A program made the position numbers and the translations under genes. From positions 1 through 64,000 of the forward strand of contig NZ_JAANIG010000004.1 in NCBI RefSeq assembly GCF_011174675.1: 64,000 nucleotides of DNA, read 5' to 3'. This DNA is from Perlabentimonas gracilis. Lineage in GTDB: Bacteria; Bacteroidota; Bacteroidia; Bacteroidales; Tenuifilaceae. A model generated the notes under the pieces. It saw nothing but the letters and a program-made list of their open reading frames with translations. It was not told where the DNA came from and ran no database searches. Of the stretch, positions 25,582 to 34,304 are shown one piece after another. Every line of letters starts with the position of its first letter. Positions within the stretch are counted from its first letter, which is position 1.

Positions 25582-26574
25582 GTGAAAATATTCGGAATAG
25601 GTAATGCGCTGGTGGATATAATGACTAGCCTTGAGAGTGATAGTCTACTTGAGACACTTAACCTGCCCAAAGGCAGTATGCAGATTGTAAATGACAAAAC
25701 TATAGCCAAGGCGCTAGAGCAAACCAAAGGCCTAAAGCAGTCGCTTGCATCGGGAGGAAGCGCGGCCAACACCATAAACGGATTGGCTAACCTAGGTATG
25801 GAAACGGCCTTTGTGGGCAAGGTGGGAAACGATGAGCTAGGAAACTTCTTTCGAAGCGATATGCAAAAAGCAGGGATTAGCCCACAACTACTCCTGGGTA
25901 AAGCATCAACGGGAACAGCCTTGGCCCTTGTTTCGCCCGACTCCGAAAGAACCTTTGCCGTGAATCTTGGCGCTGCCATTGAAATGACTGCTGAAGATAT
26001 TACCACCAGTCTTTTTGAAGGGTACAACTACTTTCATATTGAAGGCTACCTGGTGCAAAACCATAGCCTTATTGAAAAGGCACTGAAGGTAGCCAAGGCC
26101 TCGGGGCTAAAGGTATCGCTCGACTTAGCCAGCTACAACGTGGTGGAGTCGAACCTTGACTTCCTGCAAAGGATGGTTAAAGAGTATGTAGATATTGTTT
26201 TTGCCAACGAAGAGGAGGCCAAAGCGTTTACTCTGAAATTGCCCGAAGAGGCTCTCGACATGCTTGCTGAAATTGCCGAAATTGCTGTAGTGAAAATTGG
26301 CGCAAAGGGTTCATTAATTAAGAAGGGAAACGATAAATATAGCGTAGGGGTTGTTAAAGCCAACGCTATTGACACCACCGGTGCAGGCGACTTATACGCT
26401 TCGGGTTTTCTGTATGGGCTATCGAAAAACCTGCCCCTTGACACCTGCGGAAGAATAGGGGCCGTGCTATCGGGAAAAGTAATTGAAGTAATGGGTCCAA
26501 AGATGGACGAAGAGACATGGAAAATGCTAAAGGTGAACATTGCCAAGGTTGAAACAGGAGAACTTAGCTTTTAA
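25582..26574 (+). CDS. PfkB-family sugar/adenosine kinase
   Basis: 330 residues, from a GTG start. This is a ribokinase-fold enzyme: an N-terminal GIGNALVDI, a GG motif (SGGSAANTINGLANLG, about residues 55-70), FANEEEAKAF and the C-terminal catalytic signature ANAIDTTGAGDLYASGFLYGL (about 258-278), with Asp as base and the GAGD anion hole. It is most like Bacteroidota adenosine kinases, but substrate choice within PfkB cannot be settled by eye. It appears monocistronic, with the convergent AAG glycosylase gene three bases past its stop. Confidence 0.88.
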   Translation: MKIFGIGNALVDIMTSLESDSLLETLNLPKGSMQIVNDKTIAKALEQTKGLKQSLASGGSAANTINGLANLGMETAFVGKVGNDELGNFFRSDMQKAGISPQLLLGKASTGTALALVSPDSERTFAVNLGAAIEMTAEDITTSLFEGYNYFHIEGYLVQNHSLIEKALKVAKASGLKVSLDLASYNVVESNLDFLQRMVKEYVDIVFANEEEAKAFTLKLPEEALDMLAEIAEIAVVKIGAKGSLIKKGNDKYSVGVVKANAIDTTGAGDLYASGFLYGLSKNLPLDTCGRIGAVLSGKVIEVMGPKMDEETWKMLKVNIAKVETGELSF

Positions 26575-26577
26575 GGT

Positions 26578-27057
26578 CTAGTCTAAGTCTATCCAAAATC
26601 GCCAAGGAATAGATGCCCAATAATTCCCCGCATAATCTACACCTATGCGGGGGCCTTTATTTATGGAGGGGGTAAATTCTGTTGGCTCAAACCATATCCT
26701 TGTCGACTCGGTATAGTCCTCACCATAAAAACTTCTATCTACCTCCAGCATACGCGTTAACCTGCCCGGCCCGTTACACCCTTTAACGCCCCTAATCAAA
26801 ACTGCCTGCGGCTGATTTTCGGAGCCAGTTACCACGTTGAGCATCCAGTGCATACCATATACTAAGTAAACGTACGCATATCCGCCTTCAGAAAACATGA
26901 TTTCTGTTCGCGCTGTTCTGCCCTTACTCGCATGACAGGCTAAATCTTCGCCACCCTTGTAAGCTTCAACCTCTGTCACAATATACTTTTCAATTAGTCC
27001 GCTAGGATAACGCCTAACCAAATGCTGACCCAAAATTTGAGGAGCCACCACTAGCAC
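26578..27057 (-). CDS. DNA-3-methyladenine glycosylase (AAG/Mpg family)
   Basis: Removes alkylated purines in base excision repair. Family motifs are LLGQHLVRR-like (ILGQHLVRR), VTEVEAYKGGEDLACHAS (catalytic Glu), GRTARTEIMFSEGGYAYVYLVYGMHWMLNVV and NGPGRLTRML. The GTG at 27057 yields 159 residues but omits the expected N-terminal segment. The same frame continues upstream as IIKRFFCRDV up to a stop near 27106, matching the usual RxFF.RD(T/V)L start of the family, but contains no ATG, GTG or TTG. The real start may be an ATT at 27084 or 27081. C-terminal half normal. Confidence 0.88.
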   Translation of the reverse strand: MLVVAPQILGQHLVRRYPSGLIEKYIVTEVEAYKGGEDLACHASKGRTARTEIMFSEGGYAYVYLVYGMHWMLNVVTGSENQPQAVLIRGVKGCNGPGRLTRMLEVDRSFYGEDYTESTRIWFEPTEFTPSINKGPRIGVDYAGNYWASIPWRFWIDLD

Positions 27058-27197
27058 ATCGCGACAAAAAAATCTTTTAATAATCGCTGCATAAAAAAAG
27101 AAAATCTACAACACTAAAGATAGTAGTAATAAACAGGCCATGAGTAACGGGGACAAAAGTATAAAACTGTTGATTAAAAATTAATTAGTTGTTTGCC

Positions 27198-27227
27198 TTG
27201 TAGTTTAAATAATTAGCTGTATTTTTG
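27198..27227 (+). promoter_or_regulatory. Promoter and leader of rplM operon
   Basis: TTG (27198-27200) and TATTTTTG (27220-27227) with a 19-base spacer. The roughly 65-nt leader before rplM could carry an L13-type autoregulatory structure, as found in this phylum, but I cannot confirm a fold. Confidence 0.55.
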
Positions 27228-27300
27228 CATCCCGCTTATTATAGCCGTTTGGATCACGGACAATTAACAGGTATTAACTTAAAACAGAGGAGTTTAAAAC

Positions 27301-27756
27301 GTGAACACACTAAGTTACAAAACAGTATCGGCCAACGATGCCACTGTTACAAAAGAGTGGTTTGTGGTAGATGCTACCAACGAAGTGTTAGGGCGATTGG
27401 CCAGCGAAGTTGCGAAACTTTTACGCGGCAAGCACAAGCCCAGCTTCACCCCTCACGTAGATTGTGGGGACAATGTAATCATCATCAACGCCGAAAAGGT
27501 GCGCCTAACTGGCAACAAGATGGATGATAAGCTTTACTACCATTACACTGGCTACCCAGGAGGTAAGCGCAGCGCAACGCCAAAGGATTGGCTGAAACGT
27601 AAGCCCACTGCCATTATTGAGCACGCCGTAAAGGGAATGCTTCCCAAGAATCGTTTGGGCTCAAAAATTTATGGTAATCTTTACGTATACGCCGGATCTG
27701 AGCACAGCCATGAGGCTCAGAAACCTAAGGAAATTAAGTTAAACTCAATTAAGTAA
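27301..27756 (+). CDS. rplM: 50S ribosomal protein L13
   Basis: 151 residues from a GTG. Typical L13 features are WFVVDATNEVLGRLASEVAKLLRGKHKP, FTPHVDCGDNVIIINAEKV, YYHYTGYPGGKR and AVKGMLPKNRLG. It is the first gene of a ribosomal operon, followed after five bases by rpsI, the standard L13-S9 pairing. Confidence 0.97.
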   Translation: MNTLSYKTVSANDATVTKEWFVVDATNEVLGRLASEVAKLLRGKHKPSFTPHVDCGDNVIIINAEKVRLTGNKMDDKLYYHYTGYPGGKRSATPKDWLKRKPTAIIEHAVKGMLPKNRLGSKIYGNLYVYAGSEHSHEAQKPKEIKLNSIK

Positions 27757-27761
27757 CAGCT

Positions 27762-28148
27762 ATGCAGGTAATTAATGCAACGGGTAGAAGAAAGAGCGCT
27801 GTAGCACGTGTTTATCTTCTTGAAGGCAAAGGCAACATCACCATCAACGGTAAAGACATTAAGGACTATTTCCCATCGGTACTTATGCAGTACGTGGTAA
27901 AGCAACCCCTTGACGTGCTTAACCTAATTGGTAACTACGATGTAAAAGCAAACCTTGATGGCGGTGGTGTAAAAGGACAAGCCGAAGCGCTTCGTTTAGG
28001 TATAGCCCGCGCACTAGTGGAGCTAAACGCCGAGCACAAGCCTACCCTTAAAGCCAACGGATTTATGACCCGCGACCCACGCGAAGTAGAGCGTAAAAAG
28101 CCAGGTCAACCCAAGGCAAGGAAGAAATTCCAGTTCAGCAAGCGTTAA
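27762..28148 (+). CDS. rpsI: 30S ribosomal protein S9
   Basis: 128 residues, with ATGRRKSAVARVYL at the start, the GGGVKGQAEALRLGIARAL segment and the C-terminal RKKPGQPKARKKFQFSKR tail that reaches the P-site tRNA. Complete. Confidence 0.97.
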   Translation: MQVINATGRRKSAVARVYLLEGKGNITINGKDIKDYFPSVLMQYVVKQPLDVLNLIGNYDVKANLDGGGVKGQAEALRLGIARALVELNAEHKPTLKANGFMTRDPREVERKKPGQPKARKKFQFSKR

Positions 28149-28262
28149 TCGCTTATTATTAAATGTTTTGGCAACAGCCTCGAGCTGTAAATTGCTAGGA
28201 CTTTCGAACCTTTCGAAGCTACCAAGCGATTGCCAATTAAATCAAACTTTAAACAAACAAAA

Positions 28263-29111
28263 ATGCCAAGAACAGATTTTAAAGAGCTACTTGATGCAGG
28301 TGTTCACTTTGGTCACCTAAAGCGCAAGTGGAACCCCAAAATGGCTCCATACATCTTCATGGAGCGCAATGGAATTCACATCATCGACCTCCAGAAAACT
28401 GCCGTTAAGATTGACGAGGCAGCCACAGCCATGAAGCAAATCGCAAAGTCGGGTCGCAAAGTACTTTTTGTTGCCACCAAGAAACAGGCTAAAGAGATTG
28501 TTGCCGACAAGGTTAAAGAGGTAAATATGCCTTACGTTACCGAACGTTGGCCCGGTGGTATGCTAACCAACTTCCCAACCATCCGCAAGGCTGTAAAGAA
28601 GATGACCTCCATTGACAAGATGTTTGCTGAGGGAACATTCACCAACCTATCGAAGCGCGAAAAGCTGCAGATTACTCGTCAGCGCGCGAAACTTGAGAAA
28701 AACTTAGGCTCAATTGCCGATTTAAATAGACTACCCGCTGCCCTTTTTGTGATTGACGTTCAAAAAGAGTACATCGCCGTTAACGAAGCTAAAAAGCTTA
28801 ACATACCGGTATTCGCAATGGTTGATACCTGCTGTGATCCTACTCCAATTGACTTTGTAATACCAGCCAACGACGATGCATCTAAATCTATTTCCCTTAT
28901 CGTAGACACTATGGTAAAGGCTATCCAAGAGGGATTAGATGAGCGCAAGAACGAAAAGGACAAAGAAACTCCTGACACCGACAGCGACAGTGCTGATGAT
29001 AAGCCAACCCGCACTAGGGCCAGAAAAAGCGCAAAGCCAGCTAAAGCCAGCTCCAATAAGGAAGAAAAACCTGAGGTAAAAGCTGCAGAAGGTGAGTCAG
29101 AGAAAGAGTAA
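28263..29111 (+). CDS. rpsB: 30S ribosomal protein S2
   Basis: 282 residues from the ATG at 28263, where the family's usual beginning (M-RTDFKELLDAGVHFGH) occurs; a longer in-frame version at 28230 adds non-conserved residues. The S2 core (KRKWNPKMAPYIF, TERWPGGMLTNF, RLPAALFVIDVQKE, IPVFAMVDTCCDPTPIDFVIPANDDA) is followed by a lysine/acidic-rich tail (about residues 225-282) typical of Bacteroidota S2. Confidence 0.96.
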   Translation: MPRTDFKELLDAGVHFGHLKRKWNPKMAPYIFMERNGIHIIDLQKTAVKIDEAATAMKQIAKSGRKVLFVATKKQAKEIVADKVKEVNMPYVTERWPGGMLTNFPTIRKAVKKMTSIDKMFAEGTFTNLSKREKLQITRQRAKLEKNLGSIADLNRLPAALFVIDVQKEYIAVNEAKKLNIPVFAMVDTCCDPTPIDFVIPANDDASKSISLIVDTMVKAIQEGLDERKNEKDKETPDTDSDSADDKPTRTRARKSAKPAKASSNKEEKPEVKAAEGESEKE

Positions 29112-29141
29112 TTAGTTAAATCTTTTTTAAAACAAAATACA

Positions 29142-29972
29142 ATGTCTGAAGTAAAAACAGCCGATATAGCCAAACTCCGTAAGCTTACGGGAGCAGGTAT
29201 GATGGATTGCAAAAAAGCCCTTCAAGAATCAAATGGCGATATTGATAAAGCCATTGAACTTATTCGTGAACGCGGTAAGGCAATTGCTAACAAGCGCGCC
29301 GATCGTGAAGCCAGTGAAGGCGCTGCACTCGCTGCTACCTCAGCCGACAAAAAGATTGGTGCCGTTGTTGCTCTTAACTGCGAAACCGACTTTGTGGCCA
29401 AGAACGATGACTTTGTGGGTCTAACTAACAACATCCTAAAAGTAGCCATTGAGAACAAGCCAGCCGATCTTGAGGCGCTTAAGGCCCTTAAGATTGACGG
29501 ACGTGCAATCGGCGATTTGGTATTGGATCAGTCAGGTATTACCGGCGAAAAGTTCGAACTATCGTTCTACGAGCTAATCGAAGGCGAAGTGGTTGTACCA
29601 TATATCCACCCAGGCAACAAGCTTGCTTGTATAGTTGCCTTCAACAAAGGCGGCTTTGACGAGCAGGTGGGTAAAGATGTAGCTATGCAGGTTGCTGCTA
29701 TGAACCCTGTAGCAGTTGATACCGATGATGTTCCTGAAAAGGTACGTCAACAAGAGTTTGAAATTGGCCGCGAGCAAGCTCGCCTTGAGGGTAAGCCAGA
29801 GAATATGCTCGACAAGATTGCCCAAGGTAAACTGCAGAAGTTTTACAAGGAGAGCACCCTAATGAATCAGGATTTCATTAAGGACAGCAAGATGACTATC
29901 TCTGCATACTTAAAGAGCATTAATGCAGACCTAAAGGTTATTGCATTTAAGCGTGTTTCGCTTAATGCATAG
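29142..29972 (+). CDS. tsf: Elongation factor Ts
   Basis: 276 residues. The N-terminal UBA-like LRKLTGAGMMDCKKALQESNGDIDKAIELIRERG and core NCETDFVAKNDDF are conserved. It recharges EF-Tu with GTP. It lies 30 bases after rpsB, the usual rpsB-tsf order, and is the last gene before a strong terminator. Confidence 0.97.
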   Translation: MSEVKTADIAKLRKLTGAGMMDCKKALQESNGDIDKAIELIRERGKAIANKRADREASEGAALAATSADKKIGAVVALNCETDFVAKNDDFVGLTNNILKVAIENKPADLEALKALKIDGRAIGDLVLDQSGITGEKFELSFYELIEGEVVVPYIHPGNKLACIVAFNKGGFDEQVGKDVAMQVAAMNPVAVDTDDVPEKVRQQEFEIGREQARLEGKPENMLDKIAQGKLQKFYKESTLMNQDFIKDSKMTISAYLKSINADLKVIAFKRVSLNA

Positions 29973-29992
29973 TACATAATACTTTTAAAAAA

Positions 29993-30020
29993 AGCTGCCT
30001 ATATTGGCAGCTTTTTTTTT
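29993..30020 (+). terminator. Terminator of the rplM-tsf operon
   Basis: Stem agctgcc (29993-29999) / ggcagct (30006-30012), then a run of T. Confidence 0.88.
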
Positions 30021-30074
30021 GCTCATTAAGCCTATTTATTATATTTTGCCGCCTCTTCACCTAAAACAAATGAG

Positions 30075-32915
30075 ATGATCCTCAAAAGAATAGCTTTTAC
30101 CATTGCACTGGCCCTTCTAGTTGCATCAAGTTTACGCTCACAAAGCAAACCCGATGTTGTATTTGGCGAATACCGCGAAGCCCCAGCCGATACGGCTTGG
30201 TATGTTCCCTACCGTTTGGTGAACCAGCAGCAGTACCAAAAGGCTTATGAAAAGTTCAAATCTATTCAAACAAGATACCATGAGCAATCGAACTTTAAGG
30301 ACTATCTTTTTGTGGCCAATCAGTACTCCTACTGGATATATACCCACCGGCAAAGGGATAAGGCAAAGGAGATTTTGCTCAATGCCGTAGATATGGCCAA
30401 GGAACATCTGGGTGCTAAACACATCGAAATGCTAATTGGCTACTATAACCTTGCCATACTTGAGCCCAATGTGACCGATAAAATACCTTGGTACGAGGCT
30501 TTTCTCAATAACTACTCAAAAGATGACTACCCACGGTTTGGCTTTATTATCAATCGCGATATTGGGTCGAGGTACTATTCCTTAGGCCAGTACAAAAAGG
30601 CGTGGGAACACTGGGATGCCTGTATCAATGATTTTGACATGCCCACTTCTTCCATTTCGGATCTTTACGCTGCCATTGGGGGTAATATTGCTGCCCACGA
30701 TATTGAGATGGCCATTGAATATCTAACCAAATCGATAGAACTACTCGACAAGTCAAAAGACGATGTGGGTATGGAGATTATCCTTAGCGATAATATTGGC
30801 CGGTTCTACCTTCAGAATGCCGATTACAACAATGCAATTAAGTTTTGCGCTAGGGCCAACGAACTGTTAAAAAGCAACAGGGATCTCAGCGATTATAAAA
30901 TGCTGAATCGCCACAACCGATACACCACAATTATCGAATCGTACATTAGGCTGGGGGATTTCGAAAGTGCCGAGATATACCTTAAGGAGCTACGAGAAGA
31001 ACTCCCTGGCTTTGCTAACCCTAAGGTTAGCGAGGGCTTGGCAGTTTTTTATGAGAGTATGCTGTACCGAATGAGCAGCCAATACGATATGGCTAGCAAA
31101 AAGCTTGATGAGTTTTATAAAATATATATCGATATTTACAAAAGCCCCTTATCGCCTACCCTTGTAAATTACTATCTGGATAAGGCCGATATTTATCACA
31201 AAACCAATAGCTACACAAAGGCAATTGCATACTATGAGAATACTTTAAAGACCATAGGATTTAACCACTACCAAAGCATTGACGACAACTTTAAGCTATT
31301 GCCGCCCGAAAGTTTTCACAACCTTTACATTCCTTACGTTCGCGATATACTTCTTAGCATGCTGGAAACTTATAGGCTAAAGCTAAGCGAGGAGGCCAAC
31401 GAGGATGAACTTCAGCATATGTTGAAGCTGGTTTCGTATACAAATCTGATAATAAAGTACCACTACAGTGGTATTGCCGACGAAAGGTTGGCCATGGAGG
31501 CCAGCACCAACCTAAAAAAAACATCTTACTACGGAATGTATGCTGCTTGGAAATTGTCAGAAGGCAACAAAACATACATCGATACAGCATTTGTGCTCTC
31601 GGACAACCCACGGGCTTTCAACCTAAACTTCCAGCGAAACATTGCCAAGAGCTACTCATCCGATAGCGCACAGCAGGTGCTTAAAAGGATTACAGAGCTG
31701 ACCAACCAAATTGCCAACATAGAGTTAGGTGATGAAAATGACCATCTATTTGAGCTAAGGAAACAGCTATATAGGGCAAAAGTAGATCTGTCGGATAAGT
31801 ACAGCACCAACCTTGTGTTTATGGATAACACCGCAAATGCTTTAGCGGTAAAACCATTGCTGAAGGAATCAGCAGCAGCCATTCAGTATTTAGCAAAGGG
31901 CGACACGCTATTCATCATTGGCAAGAACCAAGGTATGTCGATGTTTGAGCTTGTGGTTGAAGAGAATATCCTTCAAAAATTACGGGGTTTTTCCAGAGAT
32001 ATTAGAACTGGAGGTTCTAGTAGTCAATATCAGCAAGAGCTTTATAACCTGCTTATAAAGCCTGTAGAAGCTGTAGTTCTAGGTAATAACAAGCTACATA
32101 TATTCCCCGATGAGAGCCTAATGGAAGTTCCCTTTGAAATGCTTACCAATACGAAAGGGGAAATGCTCATAAAGAATTACAGCATAGAGTACCTCTACTC
32201 TACAAAGGGATTTTCAAGCAGTGAGAAGTTAGAACGCTTCAACCTGCTTGCGGTTGCCCCATCATTTGAGGAAGTTGAAATTATACCTCAAACCATGCTT
32301 AGCCAGGCAAATACTTACGACAAGGAGATATTTAGAACAAGCAACAACAGAACAATGCTTGTTGCGCTACCTCATTCGCAATCGGAGGTAGAAGAGATTA
32401 GCCGATTATTCGATTCAAACAAAATGTCGGTTAAGCAGATTGTTGGATCGGAAGCCACCAAGGAGAGGTTCATGGAACAGGTTCCAAACCACAACATCAT
32501 TCATATTGCGAGTCACGGTGTGAGTGGAGATCGGTTTAATAGTGGGCTATTCTTCTACTCATCGGGAAGCGATAAGTTGAGCAACCATTTCTTACGCATG
32601 CCCGAACTTTTTAATCTGGAAACAAATGCCAACTTGGTTGTGCTATCGGCATGCAAAACGGGTATTGGAGAAATTTTGGAGGGTGAGGGCGTAATGGCTT
32701 TACCCCGAGGGTTTATTTATGCAGGTGCTCAAAATGTTATAGCTTCGCTATGGAAGGTACACGATCAAAAAACCAAGGAACTAATGATCCTATTCTACCG
32801 CTTCATACTTCAAGGGTACAGCTACTCCGACGCCCTTAGGCTTGCCAAGTTGGAATGTATATCGCAAGGTTATCTTCCTCTCGATTGGGCAGGTTTTATC
32901 CTAATCAAGGGGTGA
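30075..32915 (+). CDS. Exported TPR-CHAT protein
   Basis: 946 residues. A signal peptide (MILKRIAFTIALALLVASSLRSQ) is followed by a long helical region with TPR-like pairs (about 50-520), a coiled linker and a C-terminal CHAT domain (about 620-946). The caspase-like dyad is visible as His in NHNIIHIASHGVSG (about 813-821) and Cys in LVVLSACKTGIGEILEGEGV (about 856). The segment GVMALPRGFIYAGAQNVIASLWKVHD is a strong CHAT match. CHAT proteins are peptidases; some act in defence, but signal-peptide-bearing TPR-CHAT proteins of Bacteroidota are of unknown function. It lies between two core translation operons with its own spacing, and looks intact. Confidence 0.85.
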   Translation: MILKRIAFTIALALLVASSLRSQSKPDVVFGEYREAPADTAWYVPYRLVNQQQYQKAYEKFKSIQTRYHEQSNFKDYLFVANQYSYWIYTHRQRDKAKEILLNAVDMAKEHLGAKHIEMLIGYYNLAILEPNVTDKIPWYEAFLNNYSKDDYPRFGFIINRDIGSRYYSLGQYKKAWEHWDACINDFDMPTSSISDLYAAIGGNIAAHDIEMAIEYLTKSIELLDKSKDDVGMEIILSDNIGRFYLQNADYNNAIKFCARANELLKSNRDLSDYKMLNRHNRYTTIIESYIRLGDFESAEIYLKELREELPGFANPKVSEGLAVFYESMLYRMSSQYDMASKKLDEFYKIYIDIYKSPLSPTLVNYYLDKADIYHKTNSYTKAIAYYENTLKTIGFNHYQSIDDNFKLLPPESFHNLYIPYVRDILLSMLETYRLKLSEEANEDELQHMLKLVSYTNLIIKYHYSGIADERLAMEASTNLKKTSYYGMYAAWKLSEGNKTYIDTAFVLSDNPRAFNLNFQRNIAKSYSSDSAQQVLKRITELTNQIANIELGDENDHLFELRKQLYRAKVDLSDKYSTNLVFMDNTANALAVKPLLKESAAAIQYLAKGDTLFIIGKNQGMSMFELVVEENILQKLRGFSRDIRTGGSSSQYQQELYNLLIKPVEAVVLGNNKLHIFPDESLMEVPFEMLTNTKGEMLIKNYSIEYLYSTKGFSSSEKLERFNLLAVAPSFEEVEIIPQTMLSQANTYDKEIFRTSNNRTMLVALPHSQSEVEEISRLFDSNKMSVKQIVGSEATKERFMEQVPNHNIIHIASHGVSGDRFNSGLFFYSSGSDKLSNHFLRMPELFNLETNANLVVLSACKTGIGEILEGEGVMALPRGFIYAGAQNVIASLWKVHDQKTKELMILFYRFILQGYSYSDALRLAKLECISQGYLPLDWAGFILIKG

Positions 32916-32966
32916 TTAACGCGGTATATATATTTTTCACTATTTTTACATCACAAAACGATAAAG

Positions 32967-33677
32967 ATGAGCAAATACAAAAGAGTTCTACTCAAGCTAA
33001 GCGGTGAGGCTCTAATGGGTAACGACACCTATGGCATCAACACGGAAGTACTAAACACTTATGCCCTGCAGGTTAAGGAGGTGGTTGATCAAGGAGTTGA
33101 GGTAGGCATTGTGATTGGTGGAGGAAATATCTTTAGGGGACTAAGCGGCGTTTCGAAAGGATTTGACCGAGTGAAAGGCGACCAGATGGGTATGCTAGCC
33201 ACGGTAATCAATAGCCTTGCCCTGCAAAGCACCATTGAGAGCGTTGGTGGCAAAGCAAAGGTTTTTACCGCCACAAAGATGGAACCTGTTGGCGAGCTAT
33301 ACTCCAAGGCAAAGGTGCTGGAGGCTTTTCGCCAGGGCTATGCAGCAATTATAGCCGGGGGTACTGGTAATCCTTTCTTCACTACCGATACGGCATCAGC
33401 TTTACGTGGGGTTGAGATTGAAGCCGAAGCCTTACTAAAGGGAACCCGGGTTGATGGTATTTACACAGCCGATCCCGAAAAGGATCCCAAAGCAACAAAA
33501 TACAACACCATCACCTTCGACCAGGCATACGAGCAAAGGCTAAAGGTTATGGATTTAACAGCTTTCACTATGTGTAGCGAGAACAACCTACCCATAGTTG
33601 TGTTCGATATGAACACCCCAGGTAACCTAAAGAAGATAGTTTTTGGAGAAAATATTGGTACTTTGGTAAAAAAATAA
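32967..33677 (+). CDS. pyrH: UMP kinase
   Basis: 236 residues of the amino-acid-kinase fold: YKRVLLKLSGEALMG, GIVIGGGNIFRG, DQMGMLATVINSLALQ, AGGTGNPFFTTDTASALRGVEI and DGIYTADPEKDP. It phosphorylates UMP to UDP. The frr gene follows 30 bases on, a common pyrH-frr pair. Confidence 0.96.
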   Translation: MSKYKRVLLKLSGEALMGNDTYGINTEVLNTYALQVKEVVDQGVEVGIVIGGGNIFRGLSGVSKGFDRVKGDQMGMLATVINSLALQSTIESVGGKAKVFTATKMEPVGELYSKAKVLEAFRQGYAAIIAGGTGNPFFTTDTASALRGVEIEAEALLKGTRVDGIYTADPEKDPKATKYNTITFDQAYEQRLKVMDLTAFTMCSENNLPIVVFDMNTPGNLKKIVFGENIGTLVKK

Positions 33678-33707
33678 ATACTTTTATAGTCTAAACACTC
33701 TACAATT

Positions 33708-34271
33708 ATGACTGAAGAAGTTAATTTCTGCATAGAGGAAGCCAAAGAGCGTATGGAAAAAGCCATAGCGCATCTTGAAAATGAGCTTCGTGTAATTAGG
33801 GCCGGTAAGGCCAACCCATCGATGCTATCGGGGATTATGGTTGATTACTACGGCACCATGACACCTCTCCAGCAGGTATCGAACGTGGGAACTCTAGATG
33901 CTAGAACTATTACAGTTCAGCCATGGGAAAAAGCAATGATTGCCCCAATAGAAAAAGCAATTCTTGGTGCAAATCTGGGTTTTAATCCACAGAACAACGG
34001 CGAGGTAATTCGAATTGCCGTACCGCCTTTAACTGAGGAAAGACGTAAGCAGCTGGTTAAGCAGGTGAAAGCCGAGGGCGAGAATGCCCGCGTGAGTATT
34101 CGTAACGCACGCCGCGATGCTAACGACGAGTTTAAAAAGATGCAAAAGGATGGTCTGCCTGAAGATATGGCTAAAGATGCCGAGGGCGAGGTACAAAAGA
34201 TGACAGACACTTTTAACAAGAAGGTAGAGGAGTTACTCCAAAAGAAAGAGGAAGAGATACTCACTGTATAA
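33708..34271 (+). CDS. frr: Ribosome recycling factor
   Basis: 187 residues. It has the typical start EAKERMEKAIAHLENELRVIRAGKANPSMLSGI, DYYG-TPLQQVSNV, PPLTEERRKQLVKQVK and RNARRDAND. It splits post-termination ribosomes with EF-G. Confidence 0.96.
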   Translation: MTEEVNFCIEEAKERMEKAIAHLENELRVIRAGKANPSMLSGIMVDYYGTMTPLQQVSNVGTLDARTITVQPWEKAMIAPIEKAILGANLGFNPQNNGEVIRIAVPPLTEERRKQLVKQVKAEGENARVSIRNARRDANDEFKKMQKDGLPEDMAKDAEGEVQKMTDTFNKKVEELLQKKEEEILTV

Positions 34272-34280
34272 AGAACAAAA

Positions 34281-34304
34281 AAGCCGCTTAAGCGGCTTTT
34301 TTTA
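34281..34304. terminator. Terminator after frr
   Basis: Stem aagccgct/agcggctt (34281-34288/34291-34298), T run to 34304. It overlaps the stop of the convergent gene and may serve both directions (A run on the other side at 34275-34282). Confidence 0.85.

Noticed and set aside
27225-27527. 100-residue ORF overlapping rplM in another frame
   Set aside because: Shadow of rplM, rich in Arg/His/Gln with no family.
28230-28262. Longer S2 form
   Set aside because: The extra 11 residues are not family-like; the ATG at 28263 begins the conserved sequence.
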